From: an uncultured Cytophagales bacterium
GTDB taxonomy: Bacteria > Bacteroidota > Bacteroidia > Cytophagales > Cyclobacteriaceae
DNA length: 64,000 nt
Direction: 5' to 3'
NCBI GenBank assembly: GCA_913057175.1
Contig: CAJXNP010000019.1
Coordinates: forward strand, 80,581-144,580
In this document: piece by piece, positions 48,083-57,018 of the stretch
Layout: each line of letters starts with the position of its first letter
How positions within the stretch are numbered: the stretch's first letter is position 1
Position numbers and translations under genes: made by a program
Notes under the pieces: generated by a model
Database searches by the model: none
What the model saw: only the letters and a program-made list of their open reading frames with translations
What the model was told of the DNA's origin: nothing

Positions 48083-50132
48083 AGGCTTTTCCATCATATC
48101 AATGATCCTCTGTCTGCTCCTTTTTACCCTAAAAGCGAATGGCCAAGGGGATTCAGATCAAAAGATATTGGATGAAAATTTTCTCGACAATACCCTGTTG
48201 GAAAGGGTGATTGACCAGACGAATGAGGAGGTTGTCGACTTGTACCTGAATAATACAGAATCGAAGTACAATATTCATCACATTACCCGTGAGGAATTGC
48301 GTTCTCTGGGGTTTTTAAATGAAAATCAGATCTCCAATTTTCTGGATTACAGGGGGAAATTTGGACCATTTCGATCGATTTATGAATTACAGGTTATCGA
48401 TGGATTTGACAAAAATATCATCATCCAATTCCTGATGGTGCTAACGAGTTTCCGGCAAGAATACAATGAGAAACCAAGGGTAAAACAGACACTTGCAATC
48501 GGTTCGATGAGATTACTTCAACAAAAACAGGGTTTCCAGAAAGATTCAACAGGACAAAAGAAGTTTTCTGGAGATGCCCAAAAAATATTCCTGCGGTACG
48601 CGCTCAACTTCAAAAATAAATTTTCAGTCGGGCTGGTAGCTGAAAAAGATGAAGGTGAAGTCCTGATGTTTCAGCCGAAAGATGGCAAGTATTTCTTTGA
48701 TCATATATCAGCATATCTAAGCGTAAACAATTTAGGAATTATCAAAAAATTGACAATTGGTGATTTCCGCATTCAAACCGGCCAGGGATTAGTTTTTGGC
48801 CAGGCATTTGCCTTTGGGAAGGGAACTGAAACCATTACGTCCGTCCGAAAATCAAACATTAACATTCGTCCGGTAAGTTCATCGTATGAATACAAGGATT
48901 TCAGTGGAATTGGTGCAACGCTTGGAATGGGAAAAGTTGATGTTAATCTTTTTGGAAGTAGTGTATCCAGGGATGCTACCCTCCATCTACAAGAATCTCA
49001 AATCCCAGAACGATATGTCTCTTCTCTCAACCAATCAGGTCTGCACCGGACAGAAAACGAAAGAAGTCGCGAAAACTCCCTGCAAGAAAGAAACCTTGGC
49101 TTGAATATCAACTTCAATAATAAAAATGAAAACCTGAATATTGGCCTCAATTATTTATACACCCATTTTTCCCTTCCTATCTACCCACAAGAACAATTGT
49201 CGAATCAATACAGATTCCGTGGAAAAGTCAACATGAATGCAAGTACGTATTTCAATTATTACCTTCGAAGCACGCATTTCTTCTCCGAAATTGCAACTTC
49301 AAAAAGTTATGGAATCGGGTTAGTCTCAGGTCTGATCCACCAGGTTAGCGAATCTGTTTTTCTCTCTGTTTTGTACAGGAGGCTTGATCGGGATTATCAC
49401 TCTTTTCATGGCAACGTATTTTCAGAAGGTAGTTCGCCAATAAATGAAAACGGTTTATACCTTGGTTTGAGGATTTCTCCATTGAAAAATTTTAGGCTGA
49501 GCCTATATCACGACACATTTTCTCATCCCTGGATAAAGCATCAGGAACAAAAACTATCTAAAGGGAGCGACTGGCTTGCATTTCTAGAGTATGAAAAATA
49601 TCGCAGTATTTATGCATATTTTCGATGCAATTATACCAATTCTAATGTTTCAAATAACGTTGAAAAATTACCAACCGATCATTATGAAAAGTATAATAAA
49701 CTGAATTTGATCCTTTATGGAAATATTCCTGTAACCAGGAACTTTAAAATTTATCAACGCATTCAATTTGTTCAAAGTCACCAATCATATGGAAAAGATT
49801 TCGGATATCTCATGGCAACCGGTATGGACTACCAAATTAAAAAATTAGGGATCTCATCTTCCTTTTCCATTTTTGATGCAATAGAGTATGAAAACAGGCT
49901 GTACTTCTATCAAATAAGTATTCCTCATGGATACCTGCATCCATTCTTTTTCAACCAGGGATCCAATCTAAATATTCGGTTAAAATATCAACTCAATTCA
50001 TCCATTAGTATATGGTCAAACTTTAACCAGACCTTTTACTTAAATATTGATAAAATTGGAAATGGAGATGATTCAATAGATTCGAATAAAAAAAGCATGG
50101 TGAGCCTGGAAGTTATAATCAATATTAATTGA
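48075..50132 (+). CDS. outer-membrane barrel with N-terminal ComEA-like HhH domain
   Basis: 685 residues starting with GTG at 48075 inside the end of the previous gene (an ATG at 48102 is possible). A signal peptide is followed by a helix-hairpin-helix pair (about 65-120; 'FLDYRGKFGPFRSIYELQVIDGFD') like the ComEA module that binds DNA. Then come about 550 residues of barrel-like strands ending KSMVSLEVIININ. A DNA-binding-type domain on a large outer-membrane barrel suggests DNA contact at the cell surface, but HhH modules can also bind proteins. Found widely in this phylum without a firm function. Confidence 0.78.
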   Translation: MTKGFSIISMILCLLLFTLKANGQGDSDQKILDENFLDNTLLERVIDQTNEEVVDLYLNNTESKYNIHHITREELRSLGFLNENQISNFLDYRGKFGPFRSIYELQVIDGFDKNIIIQFLMVLTSFRQEYNEKPRVKQTLAIGSMRLLQQKQGFQKDSTGQKKFSGDAQKIFLRYALNFKNKFSVGLVAEKDEGEVLMFQPKDGKYFFDHISAYLSVNNLGIIKKLTIGDFRIQTGQGLVFGQAFAFGKGTETITSVRKSNINIRPVSSSYEYKDFSGIGATLGMGKVDVNLFGSSVSRDATLHLQESQIPERYVSSLNQSGLHRTENERSRENSLQERNLGLNINFNNKNENLNIGLNYLYTHFSLPIYPQEQLSNQYRFRGKVNMNASTYFNYYLRSTHFFSEIATSKSYGIGLVSGLIHQVSESVFLSVLYRRLDRDYHSFHGNVFSEGSSPINENGLYLGLRISPLKNFRLSLYHDTFSHPWIKHQEQKLSKGSDWLAFLEYEKYRSIYAYFRCNYTNSNVSNNVEKLPTDHYEKYNKLNLILYGNIPVTRNFKIYQRIQFVQSHQSYGKDFGYLMATGMDYQIKKLGISSSFSIFDAIEYENRLYFYQISIPHGYLHPFFFNQGSNLNIRLKYQLNSSISIWSNFNQTFYLNIDKIGNGDDSIDSNKKSMVSLEVIININ

Positions 50133-50581
50133 TATAATTATCAATGTTAATTTAAAAAGTTAAATTATTCATTTTTTAAAACTACAAAGGGTGGATTAAA
50201 ACAACAGAGATAACAAATTTGTAAACACAAATTTCAAACGTAATTGAGGAAATTAACCTGTAGTAAAAACTCCTTTATAAAATTATGATTAATAATATCC
50301 CTAAAATGTCATTGTTTAATACTCAAAACGGGTTGGTTTGAGGTCAGAAAATGACCATTTATCTAAAAATAGGTGCGATACAAAAAATAAAATATTGTAT
50401 TTTTTTGCAAAAAAATTAATTTTAATAAATTAGATTAAATATTTGTATAAACAAAAGTTATACAGGTAATACTTTATAAGGAATGGATGGAAAGGCAATG
50501 GATGCAACCATTGCCTAACGTATTACCTCAATAACCAAAACGGTTTTAGATTTATTTGTATTTCAGGTATCCTGAAAGGAA
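50133..50581. other. gene-free convergent spacer with palindromes
   Basis: AT-rich. Hairpin GGTCA GAAAA TGACC near 50352-50366. The main feature is the cluster at 50444-50528 (separate entry). Just before the next gene's stop, on the minus strand, TTTCAGG ATA CCTGAAA (about 50561-50577) forms a further perfect hairpin. Confidence 0.55.
50444..50528. repeat. cluster of three perfect inverted repeats
   Basis: TGTATAA/TTATACA (50444-50450, 50458-50464) abuts AGGTAATAC/GTATTACCT (50464-50472, 50520-50528), which encloses AGGCAATGG/CCATTGCCT (50493-50501, 50508-50516, loop ATGCAA). The nested pair would fold as one 65-nt hairpin with an asymmetric internal loop (20 nt versus 3 nt). No long T run follows on either strand. 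Confidence 0.65.
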
Positions 50582-50752
50582 TTACCTGTCATCCCAGCTG
50601 CCCTGGCCAGTACCCATCATGTTTTGGTCAGCGCTTGCGGATGTATTGGTAGCAGTTTCAGATGTTTCTTGAGTGGTTGTTGAATTTTGGTCTTGTAAGT
50701 CTCCCCCTACCAGGCCAACGTTTAATAAAATGTATAATATAATCGAATTCAT
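50582..50752 (-). CDS. small exported Ser/Thr-rich peptide, hypothetical
   Basis: 56 residues from ATG 50752 (the frame opens with TTG at 50776). A hydrophobic start (SIILYILLNVGLVG) could be a signal peptide or anchor. The rest is low-complexity Thr/Ser/Asn/Gln-rich (QNSTTTQETSETATNTS) ending GTGQGSWDDR. No family recognised. A near-consensus -7 (GACCTTTG) precedes it. Real gene status is uncertain. Confidence 0.45.
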   Translation of the reverse strand: MNSIILYILLNVGLVGGDLQDQNSTTTQETSETATNTSASADQNMMGTGQGSWDDR

Positions 50753-50914
50753 AACAATTTGTTTTTGATGTATCAAAGGTCAGTGAATTCGATTCGCCTA
50801 AAAAGGAAACGTTTGGATCTGAGTAACGACTAATTTTTTACAAAAAATTGGATTAAAAATCTATGGCTGTTAAAAAATAGCGAAAAGGAGTTTTTATTTA
50901 AAATTGAACAAATC

Positions 50915-52423
50915 ATGAAAGATTTACAGAGATTGGTAAGGGTTATTACAGAGTTAAAGCAAAGACAGTATCCCTTGCTGGAGCTTAAGGGAGTTAATGA
51001 GAATTCCAGTAAGGAAAATATTTTCTTCCGGTACGTGAAAAAGGGGATTGTCAATTCGGATGATGAAGCTGCAGAACTATTGTACGATACAAAGAGTGAT
51101 GATGATCGATATCGTATGTTAAAATCGAGATTGAAGCAAAAAATGCTCAATCATTTGTATTTTCTGGATTTTACCGGCAAAGGATTTTCCCAATTCGTAG
51201 CTGCCAAACAGGAATGCCTTCAATTGCTTCATTTGGGTAGCATCTCCAGAACAACCGGAGAAAGAAAAATTGCGAAAAACCTTTATCACAAAGCACATAC
51301 CATTGCTGATCGCTTTGAGTTTACACGGGAGAAAATAACCGCATTGGAAGAGCTTTATGCCATCATGAGTCTTAACTGTCAGCCTCATGTTTTTGAGCAG
51401 CTGATAGACGAAATGAAAGAGGCACGAGAGTTATACATTAAGGAAGAAGAGGCAAGGGAAATATATTTCCGATTCAAAATGCTTCTGGTAAAATCCGTCA
51501 ACTCCAGAAAAAAAACCATTGATGATGTTGTGGGAGTGATAGAAAAACTTGCTGCAATCTGGAAAGAAACAAATTCTGCCAATGTCTTCAATTATTACTA
51601 CTCAATGAGGCTATTTTACATGGAAATGATTGGTCAATTTGAAGAAGCCGTTCCTTTCATCGAAGAAATACTGAGTGGAAAATACCAGGGCAAAAAGCTG
51701 AATGTGAAAAGAATCGATGAGGCCCATCTCATTTACTCTCTGCAATATGCGTTCCTGAGATCGAAGCAGTTCGAAAAAGGGTTTGCATTGACAGAAGAAA
51801 ATAAAAATTTGTTTGATCCACACGACAATAACTGGTTTGCCTTTAAATCCCAGCATTTTTTGCTGGCTGTTCACAGTAAGAATTACAAGCTGGCTTTTGA
51901 TACCATAAATGAGGTTTTTGAAAACAAAAAATTCATTACCCTCAATAAAAGAATGGAGGAAGATTGGAAACTTTACAATGCATACCTGCATTTCGCATAT
52001 TCCGGCAATTTTTTGATGAGAAGTTTCAACTTTACCAAGTTCGTGGAGGAAATGCCTCATTACAGCAAGGACAAGGAAGGTCATAATGTTGCCATTTTAA
52101 TCTTACAATTCCTGTTTTATGTGGAAAGAGGAGACATAGATTCATTGGTTTACAGGAGGGACGCCCTGAAAAAATACATGGACAACCACTTCAAAGAGAA
52201 TTTTAGTTACAGAACCAGGACTTTCTTCAAGCTTCTGAACATCGTTGTTGAGAATAGCCTTGATCTGAAAAAGATCAATCAAAAGAGCAAGTATCTATTA
52301 AACAAACTGGATGAAAATCAAATTGTAGGTAGCGCTTACCAGGAAATCGAAATCATTCCTTACGAACACTTATGGGATTTACTGATCAACATGATCAAAT
52401 ACGAAAAAGTGGGTGTTCATTAG
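50915..52423 (+). CDS. large all-helical repeat protein, unknown function
   Basis: 502 residues, no signal peptide. Helix pairs through the whole length resemble TPR or other alpha-solenoid repeats ('AKNLYHKAHTIADRF', 'FEEAVPFIEEILSG', 'KNYKLAFDTINEVFEN') but without the canonical TPR consensus. Proteins of this size and style occur as single genes in Cytophagales. Probably a cytoplasmic scaffold. It is a single-gene unit with a strong terminator behind it. Confidence 0.8.
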   Translation: MKDLQRLVRVITELKQRQYPLLELKGVNENSSKENIFFRYVKKGIVNSDDEAAELLYDTKSDDDRYRMLKSRLKQKMLNHLYFLDFTGKGFSQFVAAKQECLQLLHLGSISRTTGERKIAKNLYHKAHTIADRFEFTREKITALEELYAIMSLNCQPHVFEQLIDEMKEARELYIKEEEAREIYFRFKMLLVKSVNSRKKTIDDVVGVIEKLAAIWKETNSANVFNYYYSMRLFYMEMIGQFEEAVPFIEEILSGKYQGKKLNVKRIDEAHLIYSLQYAFLRSKQFEKGFALTEENKNLFDPHDNNWFAFKSQHFLLAVHSKNYKLAFDTINEVFENKKFITLNKRMEEDWKLYNAYLHFAYSGNFLMRSFNFTKFVEEMPHYSKDKEGHNVAILILQFLFYVERGDIDSLVYRRDALKKYMDNHFKENFSYRTRTFFKLLNIVVENSLDLKKINQKSKYLLNKLDENQIVGSAYQEIEIIPYEHLWDLLINMIKYEKVGVH

Positions 52424-52445
52424 TCAAAATAAAATTTTACTGAAG

Positions 52446-52476
52446 AAAGGCAGGTAGATTTTTACCTGCCTTTTTT
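52446..52476 (+). terminator. Rho-independent terminator
   Basis: GGCAGGTA (52449-52456) pairs with TACCTGCC (52463-52470), loop GATTTT, then six T. Flanking A/T pairs extend the stem. Confidence 0.93.
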
Positions 52477-52513
52477 ATTGTTTAATTTGTTAATCAGGAA
52501 AATCAATTCATTC

Positions 52514-53179
52514 ATGAAAAAAGGTATTGAAGCCATCATATTTGATGCAGATGGGGTAATTTTTGATTCAGAAAAACTTTGGGATGTCGGCGATGCTGAA
52601 TTTATGGCTAAAAGAGGTGTACCGGGATTATCTTCCGAAGTAAAAGCCAAACTTGCCGGAACTTCTTTATTGGATGGCACTGCATTATTACTAGATAGCT
52701 ATCAAATAAAAGAGGATGTTCATACAGCTGCGAAAGAACGAATCGGGATCATGGAAAAAAAGTATGCCAACGAACTAGAATTTATGGAGGGTTTCAAAGA
52801 ATTTCTTGACTTTGCTCAGGGAAGGCTTCAAACCGCCGTTGCTACTTCCATGAGCAAACACCTGTTTCCTTTGCTTGATAAAAATATCGGTTTTTTAAAA
52901 ATGTTCGGCGGACATGTTTATTCAGTAAACGAAGTTCCACATGCCAAGCCTGCTCCCGATATTTATCTTTATGCCGCCAAACAGATTGATGTTGCACCGG
53001 AAAAATGCGTAGTCATCGAGGATGCGCCAAATGGGATATTAGCAGCCAAATCTGCAGGGATGTACTGCATCGGATTTGCCAGCACTTTTCCACCAGATTT
53101 ATTAAACAAAGCAGATATTGTTTTCCAAACCTTTGATGAAATATCCGGTTTCATTGAAAATAAATTAAACGCACTATGA
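52514..53179 (+). CDS. HAD family phosphatase (beta-phosphoglucomutase-like)
   Basis: 221 residues from ATG 52514. The frame opens at 52478, within 2 nt of the terminator, so the longer form is unlikely. Motif I FDADGVIFDSE has Asp11 and Asp13. A helical cap follows, then motif II VATSMSK, Lys in HAKPAPDIYLYAA and motif IV VIEDAPNGILAAKSAGM. Similar to sugar-phosphate phosphatases and mutases; substrate unknown. The stop overlaps the next start as ATGA. Confidence 0.92.
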   Translation: MKKGIEAIIFDADGVIFDSEKLWDVGDAEFMAKRGVPGLSSEVKAKLAGTSLLDGTALLLDSYQIKEDVHTAAKERIGIMEKKYANELEFMEGFKEFLDFAQGRLQTAVATSMSKHLFPLLDKNIGFLKMFGGHVYSVNEVPHAKPAPDIYLYAAKQIDVAPEKCVVIEDAPNGILAAKSAGMYCIGFASTFPPDLLNKADIVFQTFDEISGFIENKLNAL

Positions 53180-54018
53180 AAAAGTTATCCACAACTTTGT
53201 TAATAATCGGGCTTGCATTAAGTGCTTATGCCCAGAAAAACATAACCATGTGTCATGGTTCTGCGACCGAACAATTTTCTCAATTTGCATCCAATAAGGA
53301 TTTCCGTTCAGAGCATGAAACACCAGTACCCTATATTCATAAATCTGCATTCGGAAAGGAAATTACTTTCAAAGCAGCTGACGGGACCGATGCTTATGGA
53401 TATGAATTAAAGGCTTCTGGTGAAACTGACCTTTGTTTATTTGTATTTCATGAATGGTGGGGCTTGAATGAGCATGTGAAAAATGAAGCAGAAAAATTGT
53501 ATGGCGATTTGGGAAATGTGCATGTGATTGCATTAGATCTTTATGATAAAAAGCTTGCGACTACACCAGATGAAGCAGGAAAGATCATGCAGTCCATCGA
53601 CCAGGAACGTGCCCGATATATTATCAAAGGTGCCATTTCATATGTTGGAGACGATGTTGACATAGCTACTATTGGCTGGTGTTTTGGAGGAGGATGGTCC
53701 CTGCAGGCTGCCATTATGATGGGTGATCAGGCAGATGCGTGCGTCATTTATTACGGTATGCCCGAACAAGATGTGGAGAAGCTGAAAAAACTGGATTGTG
53801 ATGTATTGGGAATATTTGGCTCACAAGACAAATGGATTGGACCTGATGTGGTGAAAAAATTTGCTGAGAACATGGAAAAGGCTGACAAAGACCTGAAATA
53901 CAAGATCTTTGATGCAGACCACGCATTTGCAAATCCAAGCAATCCGAAATACGACAGCGAAGCCACAAAAATTGCTTATGACATGACTATTGATTTCCTG
54001 AAGAAAGAGTTGGAGTGA
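53176..54018 (+). CDS. exported dienelactone hydrolase family protein
   Basis: 280 residues with signal peptide (about 1-19, ending AYAQ) and an alpha/beta-hydrolase domain. The nucleophile is Cys169 in GWCFGGGWS, the acid Asp218 (GSQDKW) and the base His249 (DADHAFANP), the dienelactone hydrolase triad. It should hydrolyse a small ester or lactone in the periplasm. Residues 20-60 are an extra N-terminal piece with no motif. Overlaps the HAD gene by 4 nt, implying coupled translation. Confidence 0.9.
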   Translation: MKKLSTTLLIIGLALSAYAQKNITMCHGSATEQFSQFASNKDFRSEHETPVPYIHKSAFGKEITFKAADGTDAYGYELKASGETDLCLFVFHEWWGLNEHVKNEAEKLYGDLGNVHVIALDLYDKKLATTPDEAGKIMQSIDQERARYIIKGAISYVGDDVDIATIGWCFGGGWSLQAAIMMGDQADACVIYYGMPEQDVEKLKKLDCDVLGIFGSQDKWIGPDVVKKFAENMEKADKDLKYKIFDADHAFANPSNPKYDSEATKIAYDMTIDFLKKELE

Positions 54019-54212
54019 AATTTATAGCGCCTGGAAAATATCAACATTCGAGATAAAAATGACCTGTTGCCAGTTACGGGTTGCCAGAACACGCAACTGG
54101 TATCTTGCAATCCGTAACGGATCTACAATTTCTTCTTATCCAAATTCATTTTCTCAATCAAAACTGCTAAAAGAACAATCATTCCGTTTATTTTTGTCGA
54201 AAAAGAATTTCC
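54019..54212. repeat. phrase-type spacer
   Basis: TTGCCAGTTACGGGTTGCCA (54067-54086) and CTTGCAATCCGTAACGG recall the CAACCCGCAACC phrase family of 12490 and 28400. A -7 box TATTTTTG lies at 54189-54196, 16 nt before the next ATG. Confidence 0.55.
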
Positions 54213-55247
54213 ATGGTAGAATTCATAGACACTGAACTACATAGCATTTCAATTCATTTTGTAGGAAATAAATTACAGGAAGAGGAATTAAGCCTTTCAG
54301 ATAAGGACCTGTCCCTCGAATCCGGGATCCGGGAATTACTAAAAAATTATTTTACAAAGTTTTTCAAAGAATTACCTATTCACCGATTCCACCACGAATC
54401 AAATTTATCGTTTAACGAAACATTTGTTTACGCCAGGGAAATTTTTGAAGAACCCGAAAAACTTCATTTTAATTCTGTCAAATTGGCTCGTCATTTATTC
54501 GAAAAAAGCGATCATCCCAATATCAAGAATGGGGAGTTTTATGTGGTTTACTTTGAGCAGGTGTATGTTGGAGATGAGATCTGTGATGCCATCGGATTAT
54601 TCAAATCCGAAAATAAGGATACTTTCATTCGGGTCTACCCCGAAAACAATCATTATCAGATAGAAAGCGATCAGGGCATTAATATCAATAAATTGGACAA
54701 AGGGTGTATGATCTACAACATTGATCAGGAAAACGGGTTTCGCGTTCATGTAATCGATCATACCAACAAAAACAATGAAGCCCAATATTGGTCATATAAA
54801 TTTCTTAAACTCAAACCCGTTGAAGACAACTATTACCACACGCAAAACTACCTGATGATGTGCCGCGACTTTGCCATGGATGCCTTTCCCAATTCTTCGA
54901 AGGCTGAAAAGTTGTCGCTGGCTAATGACACAGAAAAGTTCTTTAAAGAACAGGATCTATTCGATAAGGTAAGCTACCAGGAAAAAGTCCTGCAGGAACC
55001 GGAGATCATCCAGGCTTTTGAAGATTATAAATCAGAATATTTACAAAACCGGGAAGTGGAAATCGTCGATGAGTTTGACGTATCTCCTGCCGCGGTAAAA
55101 AAGTTGAAACGTGTATTTAAAAGTGTCATCAAACTCGACAAAAACTTCCACATCTACGTCCATGGAAATCGTGACCTGATAAAAAGAGGGTTTGATGAAG
55201 AAAGCGGAATGAATTTTTACCAGGTCTTTTACAAGGAAGAAAGTTAA
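54213..55247 (+). CDS. nucleoid-associated protein (NdpA/YejK family)
   Basis: 344 residues of the 37-kDa nucleoid-associated family: 'IRELLKNYFTKFFKELPIHRF' near the start, YVVYFEQVYVGDEICDAIGLFKSE, IYNIDQENGFRVHVID, and 'CRDFAMDAFPNSSKAEKL' in the middle. Homologues associate with the nucleoid; the biochemical role is undefined. An exact -7 box just upstream suggests a very short leader. Only 6 nt separate its stop from that of the convergent TPR gene. Confidence 0.87.
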   Translation: MVEFIDTELHSISIHFVGNKLQEEELSLSDKDLSLESGIRELLKNYFTKFFKELPIHRFHHESNLSFNETFVYAREIFEEPEKLHFNSVKLARHLFEKSDHPNIKNGEFYVVYFEQVYVGDEICDAIGLFKSENKDTFIRVYPENNHYQIESDQGININKLDKGCMIYNIDQENGFRVHVIDHTNKNNEAQYWSYKFLKLKPVEDNYYHTQNYLMMCRDFAMDAFPNSSKAEKLSLANDTEKFFKEQDLFDKVSYQEKVLQEPEIIQAFEDYKSEYLQNREVEIVDEFDVSPAAVKKLKRVFKSVIKLDKNFHIYVHGNRDLIKRGFDEESGMNFYQVFYKEES

Positions 55248-55253
55248 TTTTTT

Positions 55254-56879
55254 CTAATTCAAACTGGTTTTCACCTGGTTGTCGGCCATAATCCAGTTGC
55301 TCATGATCTTGTTTTTAAGTTTACCAGCCTCAGTCGTCTGACTTGAATATTTAAGCGCATTGTATTTTCCGATTAACGATAAGGTGCGATTAGGAGCTCT
55401 TTCCAGGGAAATATCAAACATTTCGATTGCCTTCTCAGGCTTACCCATTTTCAATAAAACTTCACCATAAAGTTCGAATGTTGGCTTTGCTACTACAGGA
55501 GGGCCAAACATAAAAGGTGTCTTTTGCTCCAGCTCACATGCTTTTTCAAAATGCTCAATGGCTTCTTCCTCATTTCCCGACATATATGCAGCTAGACCTT
55601 TCACTTCCAATTCCATTGCCGTTGCAAGGTTCATATCAGCTTCTGTTGTAGGTCTTTCCGAATAGTTATTTCCACAAACTGCAATTTCTTTACCAATAGT
55701 CGAACTGTTTTTTTCCATCGTCAGCTGGTCAGTCATTTGATTAGCTACCCAATTCAATCTATTGAGATCGCTGTTATGATAGGCTTTCAAGCCGTCAAGA
55801 AGCATATTCGCCATTTTTGTAGTCAATCTTAACCCAGCTGTCGGAACATCCAGGTTAAAGATCTCACTGTTCCAGTTGTTACTTTCTACCATGTAGGCAG
55901 CCCTCATTACCGTAAAATGAAACCTGGTTCGGGCTGACTTGCTCATGCGGGCATCCTGGTACATACTCCTAACCATTTCTTTGGCCTTATCAAACCGGCC
56001 CTGTTGCAAATAGCTGTATTCCAGCCACCAATAGGAATGATACCCCCGGTCGTCAAGTGAAAGCTTCTTCTCTACCACCCGTTCATCTGCTACTGCAAAT
56101 GAAGCTTCATTGGCCTTAACTGATTCCATCCACATTCCCAGAGCAACATAAATGTGCGAAGGCATATGCAATGCATGTTCAGAATCAGGAGCAATATTTC
56201 CATATTTTTCGGCAGCTTCCAACCCATTATGTGCCCGAAGGGGATCATCATACGCATGGATCAGGTAGTGTAAAGCGCCTGGATGGTAAGGATTCGTTTT
56301 GAGAACTTCTTTACATAACTCAGCCGCTTGATCATATAATTCGATATCTCTTCCCTGATAAGCCAATCCCAAGACGGACAAAGCATAAAATGCCGTCACT
56401 TCGTTTTCACCAGGAAACTGTCCATGCAATTCTTTCATCGCCTGACTGTAGGCTTTATCACGGTCTATTTTAGTTTCGTCTTCCCGGTAAAGCTCTTCAA
56501 CAGCTCTTAAAAAACCTTTTTCCAAATCATTTTTTGCCAATGCAAGACGGTCTTCCTCAAATATCCCCAACTTCAGCAAAACACCTCTACCCTTTTCATA
56601 TTCCTGAGTGTGCCATATAGGATGGTTATAACACATTGCTTCTCCCCAGAATGCCATCACAAAATCAGGATCCAAAAGTTGAGCCATTTTAAATTGCTCA
56701 ATGGCATCATCGTATTCAAAAGAATGAAGTAACAATAATCCCTCATGAAAATACGGTTGTGCAACAGATGTTCCCGATGGCTTGAAATCAATTTTCCCCA
56801 AATTTTGCTGAGCAACGGATGGAAAAGAAATTAGTCCGCCGATAATCAAAAAATAAAGTATGATAAAACGTGTTTTCAT
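55254..56879 (-). CDS. exported TPR protein
   Basis: 541 residues with signal peptide (about 1-23, ending SVAQ). TPR units frame the protein ('GLLLLHSFEYDDAIEQFKMAQLLDPDFVMAFWGEAMCYNHP' type at the start, and two more units at about 430-510). Between them is a helical region with DPLRAHNGLEAAEKYG and SEHALHMPSHIYVALGMW, conserved in a TPR family known across several phyla. Function unknown; a periplasmic or lipoprotein-like scaffold is possible (no lipobox seen). Confidence 0.82.
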   Translation of the reverse strand: MKTRFIILYFLIIGGLISFPSVAQQNLGKIDFKPSGTSVAQPYFHEGLLLLHSFEYDDAIEQFKMAQLLDPDFVMAFWGEAMCYNHPIWHTQEYEKGRGVLLKLGIFEEDRLALAKNDLEKGFLRAVEELYREDETKIDRDKAYSQAMKELHGQFPGENEVTAFYALSVLGLAYQGRDIELYDQAAELCKEVLKTNPYHPGALHYLIHAYDDPLRAHNGLEAAEKYGNIAPDSEHALHMPSHIYVALGMWMESVKANEASFAVADERVVEKKLSLDDRGYHSYWWLEYSYLQQGRFDKAKEMVRSMYQDARMSKSARTRFHFTVMRAAYMVESNNWNSEIFNLDVPTAGLRLTTKMANMLLDGLKAYHNSDLNRLNWVANQMTDQLTMEKNSSTIGKEIAVCGNNYSERPTTEADMNLATAMELEVKGLAAYMSGNEEEAIEHFEKACELEQKTPFMFGPPVVAKPTFELYGEVLLKMGKPEKAIEMFDISLERAPNRTLSLIGKYNALKYSSQTTEAGKLKNKIMSNWIMADNQVKTSLN

Positions 56880-57018
56880 GAATCACTTTGTTTCTACCAA
56901 TAACAATTTCAAATATTTTTTATTGTTTTTGAAATATATTCTATGTTTAGCAAAGTTACATGTTTTTGAGTTTAATTGCTTCGGCATAACATATAGTTAA
57001 ATTCCATCCGGAAATCAA

